A stretch of DNA of 13,733 nt. Source: Chitinophagales bacterium (GTDB taxonomy: Bacteria > Bacteroidota > Bacteroidia > Chitinophagales > UBA2359). Made by a program: the position numbers and the translations under genes. Of this stretch, positions 1 through 9,100 are shown in pieces. The stretch is from positions 1 through 13,733 of the forward strand of contig JAHDDN010000110.1 in NCBI GenBank assembly GCA_020629335.1. The letters run 5' to 3'. Numbering within the stretch: the first letter of the stretch is position 1; each line of letters starts with the position of its first letter. Under the pieces are notes generated by a model. The model had not been told where the DNA came from, did not search any database, and was given only the letters and a program-made list of their open reading frames with translations.

Positions 1-89
1 TAGCTCACTTCTACTTTTTCCAAAAAATAAACCTATCAAGCATACCTAAGTAAGTGCTTGGACAAAATTACTCTTACTTGTATGACTGG

Positions 90-145
90 TTCTTTTGAAT
101 AGTAATTGGCTGAAGTGGCTTATGAAACTATTCTTGCCAAAAGAA
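90..145. repeat. Imperfect inverted repeat
   Basis: TTCTTTTG (90-97) pairs with CAAAAGAA (138-145). The inner arm AATAGT (98-103) pairs with ACTATT (127-132), with a 5-nt bulge on the right side. The loop is about 23 nt. There is no T-tract, so it is not a clear terminator and its role is unknown. Confidence 0.4.
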
Positions 146-239
146 ATACTTTATCCATGCCTTGAAAGTTTGGCTAATAAATTGCTTTTAAGCAACATGT
201 TCTTAAATTTGTATGGTTATTCATTTAGCCTTTTCAATC

Positions 240-402
240 AATGAGTTCATTTAAAGCTTTATGGTGAAGCTGAAAAGGAGCTATTTTTTGTAATTCAAGG
301 CATTTTTAAGCTGTATAGCAGCGCTATGCGCCGATAAAATAAAGCAGAAGTACAGAAAAATAGCTATTTTCTAAGTTAGCAGAATAACTTTAAATGAGTT
401 CA
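240..402. repeat. Palindromic element flanked by 10-bp direct repeats
   Basis: AATGAGTTCA occurs at 240-249 and exactly again at 393-402, and both copies are followed by AAAGC-like sequence. Between them lie inverted arms, GAAAAGGAGCTATTTTTTG (272-290) and CAGAAAAATAGCTATTTTC (353-371), complementary at 16 of 19 positions. A central hairpin ATAGC-agc-GCTAT lies at 315-327. The nested palindrome inside short direct repeats resembles a small non-autonomous mobile or REP-like element. It ends 14 nt before the antiporter start codon. Its nature is inferred; no copy elsewhere in the window confirms it. Confidence 0.45.
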
Positions 403-415
403 ATAAAGCGATATT

Positions 416-2239
416 ATGTTAGAGTTAGGTGGTATTATTATATTGGGTATTATTGCACAGTGGTTGGCGTGGAGAACAAAAGTCCCAGCCATCTTACCTC
501 TTATTTTAATAGGATTATTAGTAGGCCCTATTTCTCAATTATACTTAGATGGACATAAACTCATAGATCCAATCTATAATGCCGAGAGAGATGAAGGGCT
601 ATTCCCAACCAAGCACCTATTCCATTTTGTGTCCTTAGCAATAGGCATTATTCTATTTGAAGGAGGATTAACCTTAAAACTCAAAGAAATTAGGGGGGTA
701 GGTAATGCTATTTTGAAATTAATTACCATTGGTTCAATCATTACTTTTTTTGGGGCTGGTTTAGCCGCACATTTTGTAATGGGCTTATCTTGGTCGATCT
801 CCTTCCTGTTCTCTGCCCTAATTATTGTAACAGGGCCTACTGTTATCGCCCCAATACTAAGGAATACCCCACTTAATAAGAACATAGCCACTGTCCTCAA
901 ATGGGAAGGTATCCTTATTGATCCAATCGGAGCCTTAACAGCAGTCTTAGTATTTGAATTTATAGTGGCTGGGGAAGGAGCAGGTTTTGGATTGACAGCC
1001 CTTACCGAGTTTATCAAAATATGTGTGGTTGGTACAGTCATTGGTATGGCAGGGGCCTATTTCCTTACCTTCATGCTTAGAAAACACTGGATACCGCATT
1101 ATTTAATCAATGTTTTCACTTTAGCACTTGTACTTGGCGTATTTGTGGCCTCGGATGAGTTAGCCCATGAGTCAGGACTACTAACGGTGGTAGTAATGGG
1201 TATGGCATTAGGTAATATGAATGTTCCTAATCTAAAAGAAATATTAGATTTTAAGGAAGCACTGACGATCTTATTAATTTCCATTCTATTCATCGTATTA
1301 TCGGCCAAAATAGATATTACAGAATTACAATCACTTGATTGGAGAGCAGTAGTATTATTTGCAATAGTAGTCTTCCTAATTCGACCAATAGGAGTCTTCC
1401 TAAGTACTACGGGTTCGGAACTAAAAAATAATGATAAGCTATTTATCTCTTGGGTCGGGCCAAGAGGTATTGTCGCAGCTGGTATTGCATCCTTATTTGG
1501 TCTTAAATTGACCAAATTAGGTGTTCCTGGTGCAGAATTGATTACCCCATTAGTATTCCTTATCGTATTAGGAACGGTTCTTTTAAATGCCACGACCGCT
1601 CGTGTGATGGCAAATGCTTTAGGGGTTACTTTAGGAGCGTCAGAAGGTATTTTAATCATTGGGGCTAATCAAGGGGCCAGATTGATAGCAAAATATTTAC
1701 AAGAAAATGGTCGTCATGTTGTTCTTTTAGACAAAAGTAAGCCAATGATTAAAATGGCTAAAATCGATGGCTTAGAAGCTATTAATGAAGATATCTTCAG
1801 CGATAGTATAGATGATAGATTTGAGCTTCTTGATGTAGGCTATCTATTCGCCATGACTGGTAGTGATGAAGTAAATCAATACGCATGTGATAGATTAGCT
1901 GAAAACTTCGGTGAAAATGGTGCTTTCCGTCTAATCACTCACCAAGAGATGAAAAACCCTCAATTACCTCCAGCTAAAAACACGATCTTTAGCCCAACAA
2001 CAGATTATATAAACTTCGGAGAAGTAGCCAGAGATCACACCAAAATCAATGAACTCGTTATTAAGGAAGGTGATGATATAAGTGAGATTCTAAAAGACAT
2101 GGATGATAGCCGTGAAATTATCCCTCTTTTTATCAAACATGACGAGAAAATCTCCTTCATACCTGCTAATACCAGAGAAGTAGCAGCAGAACCCAATAAT
2201 ATACTAGTCTATATGGGAAAAAAATATGAAATGAATTAA
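416..2239 (+). CDS. Cation:proton antiporter (CPA/NhaP type) with TrkA-N domain
   Basis: This is an inner-membrane Na+/H+ or K+/H+ exchanger of the monovalent cation:proton antiporter family, 607 residues. Residues ~1-400 are strongly hydrophobic, with about 12-13 membrane segments. Family-like motifs are ILFEGGL near 80, TGPTVIAP near 140, EGILIDPIGA at 164-173 (D169 in the position expected for the ion-binding acid) and WVGPRGIVAAG near 345. Residues ~411-530 form a Rossmann-like TrkA-N (RCK) domain with a GANQG nucleotide loop at 416-420. A short C-terminal tail to 607 could be TrkA-C-like. The RCK domain suggests gating by a nucleotide such as NAD(H) or by K+ status. The ATG at 416 has no clear Shine-Dalgarno, which is usual for the phylum. 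The ion preferred cannot be read from sequence. Confidence 0.9.
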   Translation: MLELGGIIILGIIAQWLAWRTKVPAILPLILIGLLVGPISQLYLDGHKLIDPIYNAERDEGLFPTKHLFHFVSLAIGIILFEGGLTLKLKEIRGVGNAILKLITIGSIITFFGAGLAAHFVMGLSWSISFLFSALIIVTGPTVIAPILRNTPLNKNIATVLKWEGILIDPIGALTAVLVFEFIVAGEGAGFGLTALTEFIKICVVGTVIGMAGAYFLTFMLRKHWIPHYLINVFTLALVLGVFVASDELAHESGLLTVVVMGMALGNMNVPNLKEILDFKEALTILLISILFIVLSAKIDITELQSLDWRAVVLFAIVVFLIRPIGVFLSTTGSELKNNDKLFISWVGPRGIVAAGIASLFGLKLTKLGVPGAELITPLVFLIVLGTVLLNATTARVMANALGVTLGASEGILIIGANQGARLIAKYLQENGRHVVLLDKSKPMIKMAKIDGLEAINEDIFSDSIDDRFELLDVGYLFAMTGSDEVNQYACDRLAENFGENGAFRLITHQEMKNPQLPPAKNTIFSPTTDYINFGEVARDHTKINELVIKEGDDISEILKDMDDSREIIPLFIKHDEKISFIPANTREVAAEPNNILVYMGKKYEMN

Positions 2240-2349
2240 TTTAAATTTAGTATATTGGTTAATTAGTTGAATGGTGTATTGGTTTCTCTATATATCACTC
2301 AACTAATACGCCACTTCACCGTTTAACTAATCAACTAATAAGGAAATAA
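2240..2349. repeat. AGTT-rich inverted repeat between antiporter and dnaE
   Basis: The left arm at 2255-2276 pairs with the right arm at 2317-2338 over 22 positions: 18 Watson-Crick, three G-U in RNA and one A-C mismatch. It continues as TATTGGTT (2277-2284) against AACTAATA (2301-2308) after an 8-nt bulge (2309-2316). The loop is 2285-2300. The arms consist of repeated TTAGTTGA-like units. The structure ends 11 nt before the dnaE ATG. It could act as a terminator, mRNA-end stabiliser or attenuator, or be a dispersed repeat. A related element precedes trxA. Confidence 0.6.
2340..2344 (+). promoter_or_regulatory. Weak ribosome binding site of dnaE
   Basis: AAGGA lies 5 nt upstream of the ATG at 2350, just outside the right arm of the inverted repeat. 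It is the only Shine-Dalgarno-like sequence among the starts in this window and supports the chosen dnaE start. The close PHP motif (HLHCH at residues 6-10) supports it too. Confidence 0.45.
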
Positions 2350-5300
2350 ATGCCTGAATTTTGTCACTTACATTGCCATACACAATTTTCATTACTTGAT
2401 GGGGCATCTGGTATAGACGCCATGATGAAAAAAGCCAAAGCCGATGGGCAAAAAGCGGTTGCCATCACTGATCATGGGAATATGTTTGGTGCATTTAAGT
2501 TTTGGGCCTCTGCTAATAAAAATGGAGTGAAGCCGATCTTGGGATGCGAATTCTATCTGGTAGAAGATCGCTTCCAAAAGAAATTCAGCAAAATCAAAAA
2601 AGACAAAAGGTATCATCAACTTCTTCTTGCTAAAAATAAGAAGGGGTATGAAAACTTGTCTAAACTATGTTCTTTAGGCTTTATAGAAGGGCTTTATAGC
2701 AAATATCCGCGTATTGACAAGGAACTCCTCAAGCAATATAAAGAAGGCTTAATAGCTACTTCTTGCTGTATCGGTGCAGAAGTTCCTCAAACCATCCTTT
2801 TCAAAGGAGAAGAAGAAGGCGAAAAGGTCTTTAAAGAGTGGCTAGATATATTTGGAGATGACTATTATATAGAAATCCAAAGACATGGCCTCAAAAATAT
2901 TGATGATACTGGTTGGGATCAAGAAGGCATCAATCAAGTCTTACTAAAATGGGCTGAAAAATACGGTGTGAAAGTCATCGCAACCAATGACTCTCACTAT
3001 ATCGAACAAGACGATTTCGAAGCACATGATATCCTGCTTTGTATCAATACAGGCGATTATAAAAGCACCCCAAAAGGATATGGCAAAGGTTATCGTTTTG
3101 GCTTTCCCAATGATCAATTCTACTTTAAAACGGCTGAAGAGATGTATCAACTCTTCAAAGATGTGCCTCATTCCTTAGAAACTACCATAGAAATAGCCGA
3201 AAAAATTGAGACGCCCAAACTAAAGAGGGACGTTCTTATGCCTAATTATGTCATACCTGAAGGCTTCAAAACACAAGATGATTATTTGAAACATCTTTCC
3301 TTTGAAGGGGCCAGAAGAAAATATAAAGAACTGACCTCTGAAGTGAGCGAGCGGATAGAAATGGAACTCAATATCATCAAAGATATGGGCTTTAGTGGCT
3401 ATTTCTTGATTGTTCAAGATTTTATCAAAGCTGCTAAAGACTTAAACGTGGCAGTAGGGCCAGGTAGGGGATCAGCGGCAGGCTCTGCGGTCGCCTTCTG
3501 TACGGATATTACGAATATTGATCCTATTGGCTATAATCTGCTCTTTGAGCGTTTCTTGAATCCTGAGCGTGTATCTATGCCTGATATTGATATCGACTTT
3601 GATGATGAAGGTCGTCAGAAAGTCATTGATTATGTGGTAGACAAGTATGGCCAAAATCAAGTGGCCCAAATTGTAACTTATGGTACGATGGCTGCCAAAA
3701 GCTCTATTAGAGATGTGGGGCGTGTCATGGAATTACCACTACCAGAAACAGACACCTTAGCGAAGTTGATTCCTGAAGGACCTAAAGTTAGTCTGGCAAA
3801 AGCCTTCAAAGAAGTCCCAGAACTTAAAGAAATAAGAAAAGACGAAGATCGACTGCAAGGTAAAATTTTAAAGATGGCGGAGACGCTGGAAGGTTCCGTG
3901 CGACATAGAGGAATACATGCGGCTGGAGTGATCATTGCACCAGGAGATTTGACTAATTATATTCCTGTTTGTACTTCAAAGGATTCTGATCTTTGGGTAA
4001 CCCAATTTGATGGCAAGTATATTGAGGATGCAGGCATGTTGAAAATGGATTTCTTGGGTCTTAAAACTCTATCCATTCTCAAGGAAGCGGTAAAAACAGT
4101 TGAGCGTACCAAGGGCGTAAAAATTGATATTGATAATATTCCTTTAGATGATCAACCTACTTTGGAGCTTTATCAAAGAGGAGAAACGATTGGTACTTTC
4201 CAGTTTGAGTCTGGAGGGATGAGAAAATACCTTCAAGATCTCAAACCAAGCAATTTGGAGGATTTGATTGCGATGAACGCCCTTTATAGGCCAGGCCCGA
4301 TGGATTACATACCGACTTTTGTCAATAGAAAGCATGGGAAGGAGAAGGTTGTTTATCCGCATCCTTTATTAGAAGGCATCTTGAAGCCGACTTATGGTAT
4401 CATGGTTTATCAGGAGCAGATTATGCAGACAGCGCAGATTATCGGTGGCTTTTCTTTAGGACAAGCAGATATTCTGAGAAGGGCGATGGGTAAGAAGAAG
4501 ATGGAGGTCATGCAAGAAATGAAAGCAGAGTTTGTAAAAGGAGCTGCTGTGCAAGACATTGACGAGAAAAAAGCCAATGAGATATTTGAGATCATGGAGA
4601 AATTTGCCGCTTATGGTTTTAACCGATCTCACTCGGCGGCTTATTCTGTAGTAGCATTCCAAACGGCTTATATGAAAGCAAATTTCCCTGCCGAGTATAT
4701 GGCAGCGGTGCTTTCTTTCAATATGAATGATATATCGAAAATAACCTTCTTTATGAATGAGGCCAATAGAATGGGAATTAAAACCCTTGGGCCAGATATC
4801 AACGAAAGTGATATACGCTTTAATGTCAATGAAAAAGGGCAGATTCGATTTGCGCTTTCTGCGATTAAAGGAGTGGGAGAAGCTGCGGTGCAAGAGATTA
4901 TTAATGTAAGAAATGAAGGAGGCAATTTCAAGCATATATTTGATATGACCAAAAGGGTCAACCTTCGTACGGTCAATAAAAAAAGTGTAGAATGCTTGGC
5001 GATAGCAGGGGCTTTTGATGCCTTTGGGCCTTATCGTTCACAATACTTCCACCTCAATACAGGGGATAAGCTTAACCTACTGGAAAAAGCTGCTAAATTA
5101 GGAGCAAGTTATCAAAATAAGGGGACCCAACAAGCGACTTTATTTGGAGCAGAAGTGATGGAGCAAATTGAGGAACCACCTATCCCAGATTGTGAGCCTT
5201 GGCCAATGATTGAGTTACTCAAGAAGGAAAGAGAAGTAACGGGAATTTATCTATCAGGGCATCCATTAGATCAGTATAAAATCTCTATTGATAATTTCTG

Positions 5301-5832
5301 CAATGCCACTTTAGATCAGTTGGAGCAGATGAAAAATCGAGATAATATATGTGTAGGAGCCATGGTGATGGAAGCAAGTCATAGAACCTCTAAGACTGGT
5401 AAGAGCTTCGGCTTATTCAATATAGAAGATTATAAAGGAACGACTCGTTTGGCGTTATTTGGAGAAGATTATTTGAAGTACCGCCATTTCTTTATGGATG
5501 GGGAATTACTTTGGATACAAGGCCGTATGGAAAAACGTTGGAATTCGGATGAGCAAGAATTTAGAGTGAGTAATGTTCGTTTGTTATCTGATATTATTAA
5601 CTCCGCTCGTAATATTACCATTGAGTTGGACTTAATGGATGTCAAAAAGCAATTGATAGATGAGATCGAGTCTCTTTGTTCTGAAAAAAAGGGAGGGATT
5701 AATGTGCGTTTCCAAATCAAGGATAATGGATATGTGCTGAATATGTTCTCGACTCAATATAAAATGTTCTGTGATAAGGCACTGTTTGATAGATTGAGAA
5801 AGAAGAGCATTAAGTTTAGTGTACAAAAGTAA
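2350..5832 (+). CDS. dnaE: DNA polymerase III alpha subunit (replicative polymerase)
   Basis: This is the catalytic subunit of the chromosomal replicase, 1160 residues, a normal length for DnaE. The N-terminal PHP domain (~5-280) keeps its likely metal ligands: H8, H10, D17, H42 (in TDHGN), E67, H89, C140, D214 and H216. The palm contains the nucleotide-binding GPGRGSAAGS motif near 370-380 and the catalytic PDIDIDF at 411-417 (D412, D414). The third catalytic aspartate is D567 in KMDFLGL. A helix-hairpin-helix-like SAIKGVGEAAV lies near 837-847. QATLF at 928-932 fits the sliding-clamp-binding motif. An OB-fold (~998-1075) and a C-terminal domain follow. The gene ends in its own terminator, and its converging neighbour is on the other strand. 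Confidence 0.98.
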   Translation: MPEFCHLHCHTQFSLLDGASGIDAMMKKAKADGQKAVAITDHGNMFGAFKFWASANKNGVKPILGCEFYLVEDRFQKKFSKIKKDKRYHQLLLAKNKKGYENLSKLCSLGFIEGLYSKYPRIDKELLKQYKEGLIATSCCIGAEVPQTILFKGEEEGEKVFKEWLDIFGDDYYIEIQRHGLKNIDDTGWDQEGINQVLLKWAEKYGVKVIATNDSHYIEQDDFEAHDILLCINTGDYKSTPKGYGKGYRFGFPNDQFYFKTAEEMYQLFKDVPHSLETTIEIAEKIETPKLKRDVLMPNYVIPEGFKTQDDYLKHLSFEGARRKYKELTSEVSERIEMELNIIKDMGFSGYFLIVQDFIKAAKDLNVAVGPGRGSAAGSAVAFCTDITNIDPIGYNLLFERFLNPERVSMPDIDIDFDDEGRQKVIDYVVDKYGQNQVAQIVTYGTMAAKSSIRDVGRVMELPLPETDTLAKLIPEGPKVSLAKAFKEVPELKEIRKDEDRLQGKILKMAETLEGSVRHRGIHAAGVIIAPGDLTNYIPVCTSKDSDLWVTQFDGKYIEDAGMLKMDFLGLKTLSILKEAVKTVERTKGVKIDIDNIPLDDQPTLELYQRGETIGTFQFESGGMRKYLQDLKPSNLEDLIAMNALYRPGPMDYIPTFVNRKHGKEKVVYPHPLLEGILKPTYGIMVYQEQIMQTAQIIGGFSLGQADILRRAMGKKKMEVMQEMKAEFVKGAAVQDIDEKKANEIFEIMEKFAAYGFNRSHSAAYSVVAFQTAYMKANFPAEYMAAVLSFNMNDISKITFFMNEANRMGIKTLGPDINESDIRFNVNEKGQIRFALSAIKGVGEAAVQEIINVRNEGGNFKHIFDMTKRVNLRTVNKKSVECLAIAGAFDAFGPYRSQYFHLNTGDKLNLLEKAAKLGASYQNKGTQQATLFGAEVMEQIEEPPIPDCEPWPMIELLKKEREVTGIYLSGHPLDQYKISIDNFCNATLDQLEQMKNRDNICVGAMVMEASHRTSKTGKSFGLFNIEDYKGTTRLALFGEDYLKYRHFFMDGELLWIQGRMEKRWNSDEQEFRVSNVRLLSDIINSARNITIELDLMDVKKQLIDEIESLCSEKKGGINVRFQIKDNGYVLNMFSTQYKMFCDKALFDRLRKKSIKFSVQK

Positions 5833-5890
5833 ATGAGTTTAGATACTTACTTAAGGAGTAAAATTAATTATTAAAATAATCGCTTGAATT

Positions 5891-5920
5891 GGGCGACCCT
5901 CTTGGGTCGCCCTTTTATTT
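5891..5920 (+). terminator. Intrinsic terminator of dnaE
   Basis: A perfect 9-bp stem GGGCGACCC (5891-5899) and GGGTCGCCC (5904-5912) closes a TCTT loop and is followed by TTTTATTTT. It lies 58 nt past the dnaE stop and inside the 96-nt gap to the converging gene, so it may also limit read-through from the other strand, although that side is less T-rich. Its core belongs to the same GGGCG/CGCCC palindrome type seen near 11005 and 13002. Confidence 0.9.
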
Positions 5921-5928
5921 TCAACTGT

Positions 5929-6150
5929 TTAATGGATGATTATTTTTTTAGTAATAGTTTGATTATCAAATGATAGTTGTAGTAAATAGGCGCCTGAGGG
6001 CAAATCGCTAATGTCTAAAATATTCCTATCTGATTGGGTGGCTATTTGTCCGATGATATTGATTAGTTGGCAGCCTTTCATATTGGGTGCTAAAATTTCG
6101 ATTTGATTCATTGATTGAATGACTTCAAAAGATGTGCTTATTTTTTCTAT
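5929..6150 (-). other. T9SS type A C-terminal sorting domain (coding segment)
   Basis: Encodes residues ~1530-1603. A short link is followed by a beta-rich segment with the usual order: a NIIGQ motif near 1561-1565, DISDLPSGAYLLQL near 1576-1589 and a terminal TKKIIIH. In this family the domain targets cargo to the outer-membrane T9SS translocon and is normally cleaved off during attachment or release. Confidence 0.9.
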
Positions 6151-9100
6151 TGAAGTGTTTGTACAATCTACAGTAATCTCTGTATTTTCTTCACATCCAT
6201 TAGCGTCGGTAGTGGTAAAATTAAAGGTGCTAAGTGGAGTTACATCTGTAAAGGTCATGTTTAATATACCATTGTTTGTTTCGCCTTCATAATCCCCTGA
6301 AATGAAATAAGATTCGCTATCATCATAAGCAGGTAGACCTCCACTTATCTCGACATCCAATGTAATGGTGCCTGTTGTCTCATCACAATTAGAAAGTATT
6401 TGCCAAGTGATTGGTTCTAGGAACTCGATCAGGACTTCTTCTGTCTTATCCTCACAAGTACTGGTTTCTGCTAATAAGTTTAAAATTACTTCTTCATTAT
6501 TCAGATCATTAGGTCCGAAAGTGTAAGTGGTATTGGCGATATTGCTATCATCAAAATAGCCATCTCCTGTTGTTTCCCAACTAACAATATCTGAGTTCGA
6601 AATCAGCGAGGAAATGTCAATACTTTCATCTGTGTAGCAAGCTAGATATTCATTTTCCATTTCGATGGTAATATCTTGATCATCTACTTCAATAAAAATA
6701 ATTTTGAGTTCCTCCTCACAATTTTCATAAAATAAATTGAGATTAAAATAAACAGAGCCATCGTCTATATCTTCAGGAGAAAAGTAATAGGTAGGGGTAA
6801 TGCTATTAGGATCGTCAAAGTACCCTTCTCCAAATATTGTCCAACTGAAATTATCAGTATTGATATCTAATAAAGGAATGGTGAAACTCTCATCAGAAGT
6901 ACAAGCTTCATAATTAGTTTGAGTAGGTAAATCATTGGTGGTTATTATATGCAAGACCATTCCTTCTTCTTCCATAAACAATCCGCAGGCGTTTTCGCCA
7001 GCAAGACTAAAGTTAACGATACCATTTTCCATATCTGACTCTCCAAAGTAATAGACAGGGTTTTCGTCACTGGCATCATCAAAAAAACCATCTCCTTGTG
7101 TTTCCCAACTAGTATTTTCAATTTCTAAATTAAAATCAGAGAATTGGTAAAATTCTTCAATGGAGCAATAGTAAATAGTATCAGCAATTGCTGATAAAGA
7201 TTCATTTCCTAATTCAAGAATGACAGTTACTTGATCATCATAACAATTATAATCTACATAAAAATCTAAAGTTACAGCTTCATTTAATAGATCATTAGGA
7301 CCAAAGGTATAGCTTGGGTTGTTACTATTGGGATTGTCAAAGTAACCATCCCCATTGGAGACCCAAATGATATTATTAGTATTGGTTTCAATTGGTGGTA
7401 AAGAAAAAGATGTTTCATCAATACACACTTGATAGCTAAGTTCATTCGGTAAGTAGGGAGGGTATCCTATGATCATGTTTACCTCTTCTTCCACACTTCC
7501 ACAGCTATTTTCCCCTGTAACATTGAATGTTACCATTCCATTTGTGATATCATCTTCGCCGAAGTAGTAGATAGGCGTGTCGTCAGTAGAACTATTAAAA
7601 GTGCCATCTCCTTGTGTACTCCAATTAGTATTTTCAGTATTTAGGCTTAGGTTACCAATCCATAAAGAGGTTCCATTATTACAAGAGTATAATGTATTTA
7701 TGGTATCTGTTGAAGAGTTGAGGTCAAGTGAAATATTAACATATACGACATCAGTGCCACAATACTCATAGGATAAATTGAGTCTTAAAGACGCATCACC
7801 GCTTGCTATATCCTCTGGCCCAAATGTATAGGTTGGTGTGGGGCTATAGATATCGTCAAAAGAACCATCACTAAAGCTAGTGCTCCAGTAGAAACTTTCG
7901 GCTGAGAAATCAATTGCTGGAATAGTGTAACTTTCTTCTGAATTACAGATTGAAAAATTAAAATTTGGATAATCAAAGTCTTCTGTCTCCAATACTATCT
8001 CGTGTATAGTAACTCCACAATTATGTTCGCCTGATACAGATAATAGCACGCTTCCATTTTCTTTGTCTGCATCCCCTAAGTAATAGGTTGGATTGGGTAA
8101 CATACCACCTACAAAATAGCCATCTCCTTGTGTTTCCCATTGAATATTTGAAAAATATACCTCCATGCCTAGATTGAAATTAGAAAAAACATTATAACCA
8201 TCGCAATAGTATAGGGTATCAGCGACTAAAAACTGTGGAGGCGTTATTTCGTATACTTCCAATCCTTCAAAGTATATGCTATCCTCTTCATGAACGACCA
8301 ATACATCATATAGACCTAGGGCTAAATCAGATAAAACAAGAGCATTCGTATCAATTGTTGCACTTTGAATGACCACTTCGTCTGATAATAACTCATAGTA
8401 GTAAGGTGGCTCTGATTCTCCTCCCAAACTGATTTCTAAAGAGCTATTTTCATCCTCACAGTTTTCAATAGCATTTATTTCTGATAAAAATGATGGTGTT
8501 TGGTTTTCGTACAAAACGACTCTACCAGAAGGATAATTGATGTTAGAGCCGCCTGCTGAAGTTAAAATATCATCATCTAAATCATTGTCTACATCAGCAA
8601 TATGAATAGTTTTAGTTGTGGTAGAGTCAATTATGATAGCTTCCTCATACCCACCATTCGTATTATTTTGGTAGTACTCTAACGCATTATATCTCCCAAT
8701 GAACAAGTCTTCAAATCCATCTTGGTTAAAGTCATGAGATTGGATGGCTTGGTATGCATTACTGTTGCTAAGTCCTTCATAGGTATCAATGAGGAAAGAT
8801 TCCTCAAAATCACCCATTCCGTCATTGATAAAGCCATAAAGATAAGAATTGTTATCAGAGTTGTTATCAGAATTGTAAGCAAATAGAATATCAATATGTC
8901 CATCATTATTAATGTCTGATGGGTGAGAAATTCCCTCTTCATCTATAAAAGCTACTATCGTATCGCTTACAGTATTCAGATGCACATAATTTTCTGCTAA
9001 GACATCCTTAATGCCATCTCCATTAAAATCAGCGATGCTGATGTTATCAAAGACTTTATGTATCGAACTCAAATTCTGACCCATGAAGCTTCCATTTTCT

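Larger units (their letters stand above)
1..415. other. Non-coding stretch with inverted and direct repeats
   Basis: No gene can be supported here. All three forward frames entering from the left edge stop within the first ~53 bases, so at most a few terminal residues of an upstream gene could lie in the window. The stretch holds an imperfect inverted repeat at 90-145, a small palindrome TTGCTT-tt-AAGCAA at 182-195, and a repeat-bounded palindromic segment at 240-402. It also serves as the leader of the antiporter gene, but I see no convincing promoter in it. Confidence 0.6.

Noticed and set aside
385..392. TAACTTTA as a -7 promoter element for the antiporter
   Set aside because: It departs from TAnnTTTG at the last base and has no TTTG at the expected -33 position.
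1099..1659. Long open frame antisense to the antiporter gene (186 codons)
   Set aside because: It lies wholly opposite a well-supported gene, and its product is low in recognisable motifs and rich in residues expected from reading a membrane-protein gene backwards.
4456..4935. Open frame of 159 codons antisense to dnaE
   Set aside because: It overlaps conserved DnaE coding sequence completely; no domain or leader signal is visible. The same holds for the other small antisense frames within dnaE.
8679..8942. Open frame of 87 codons overlapping the FG-GAP region on the same strand
   Set aside because: It is a shifted frame of the calcium-loop repeats, with a skewed composition and no independent support.
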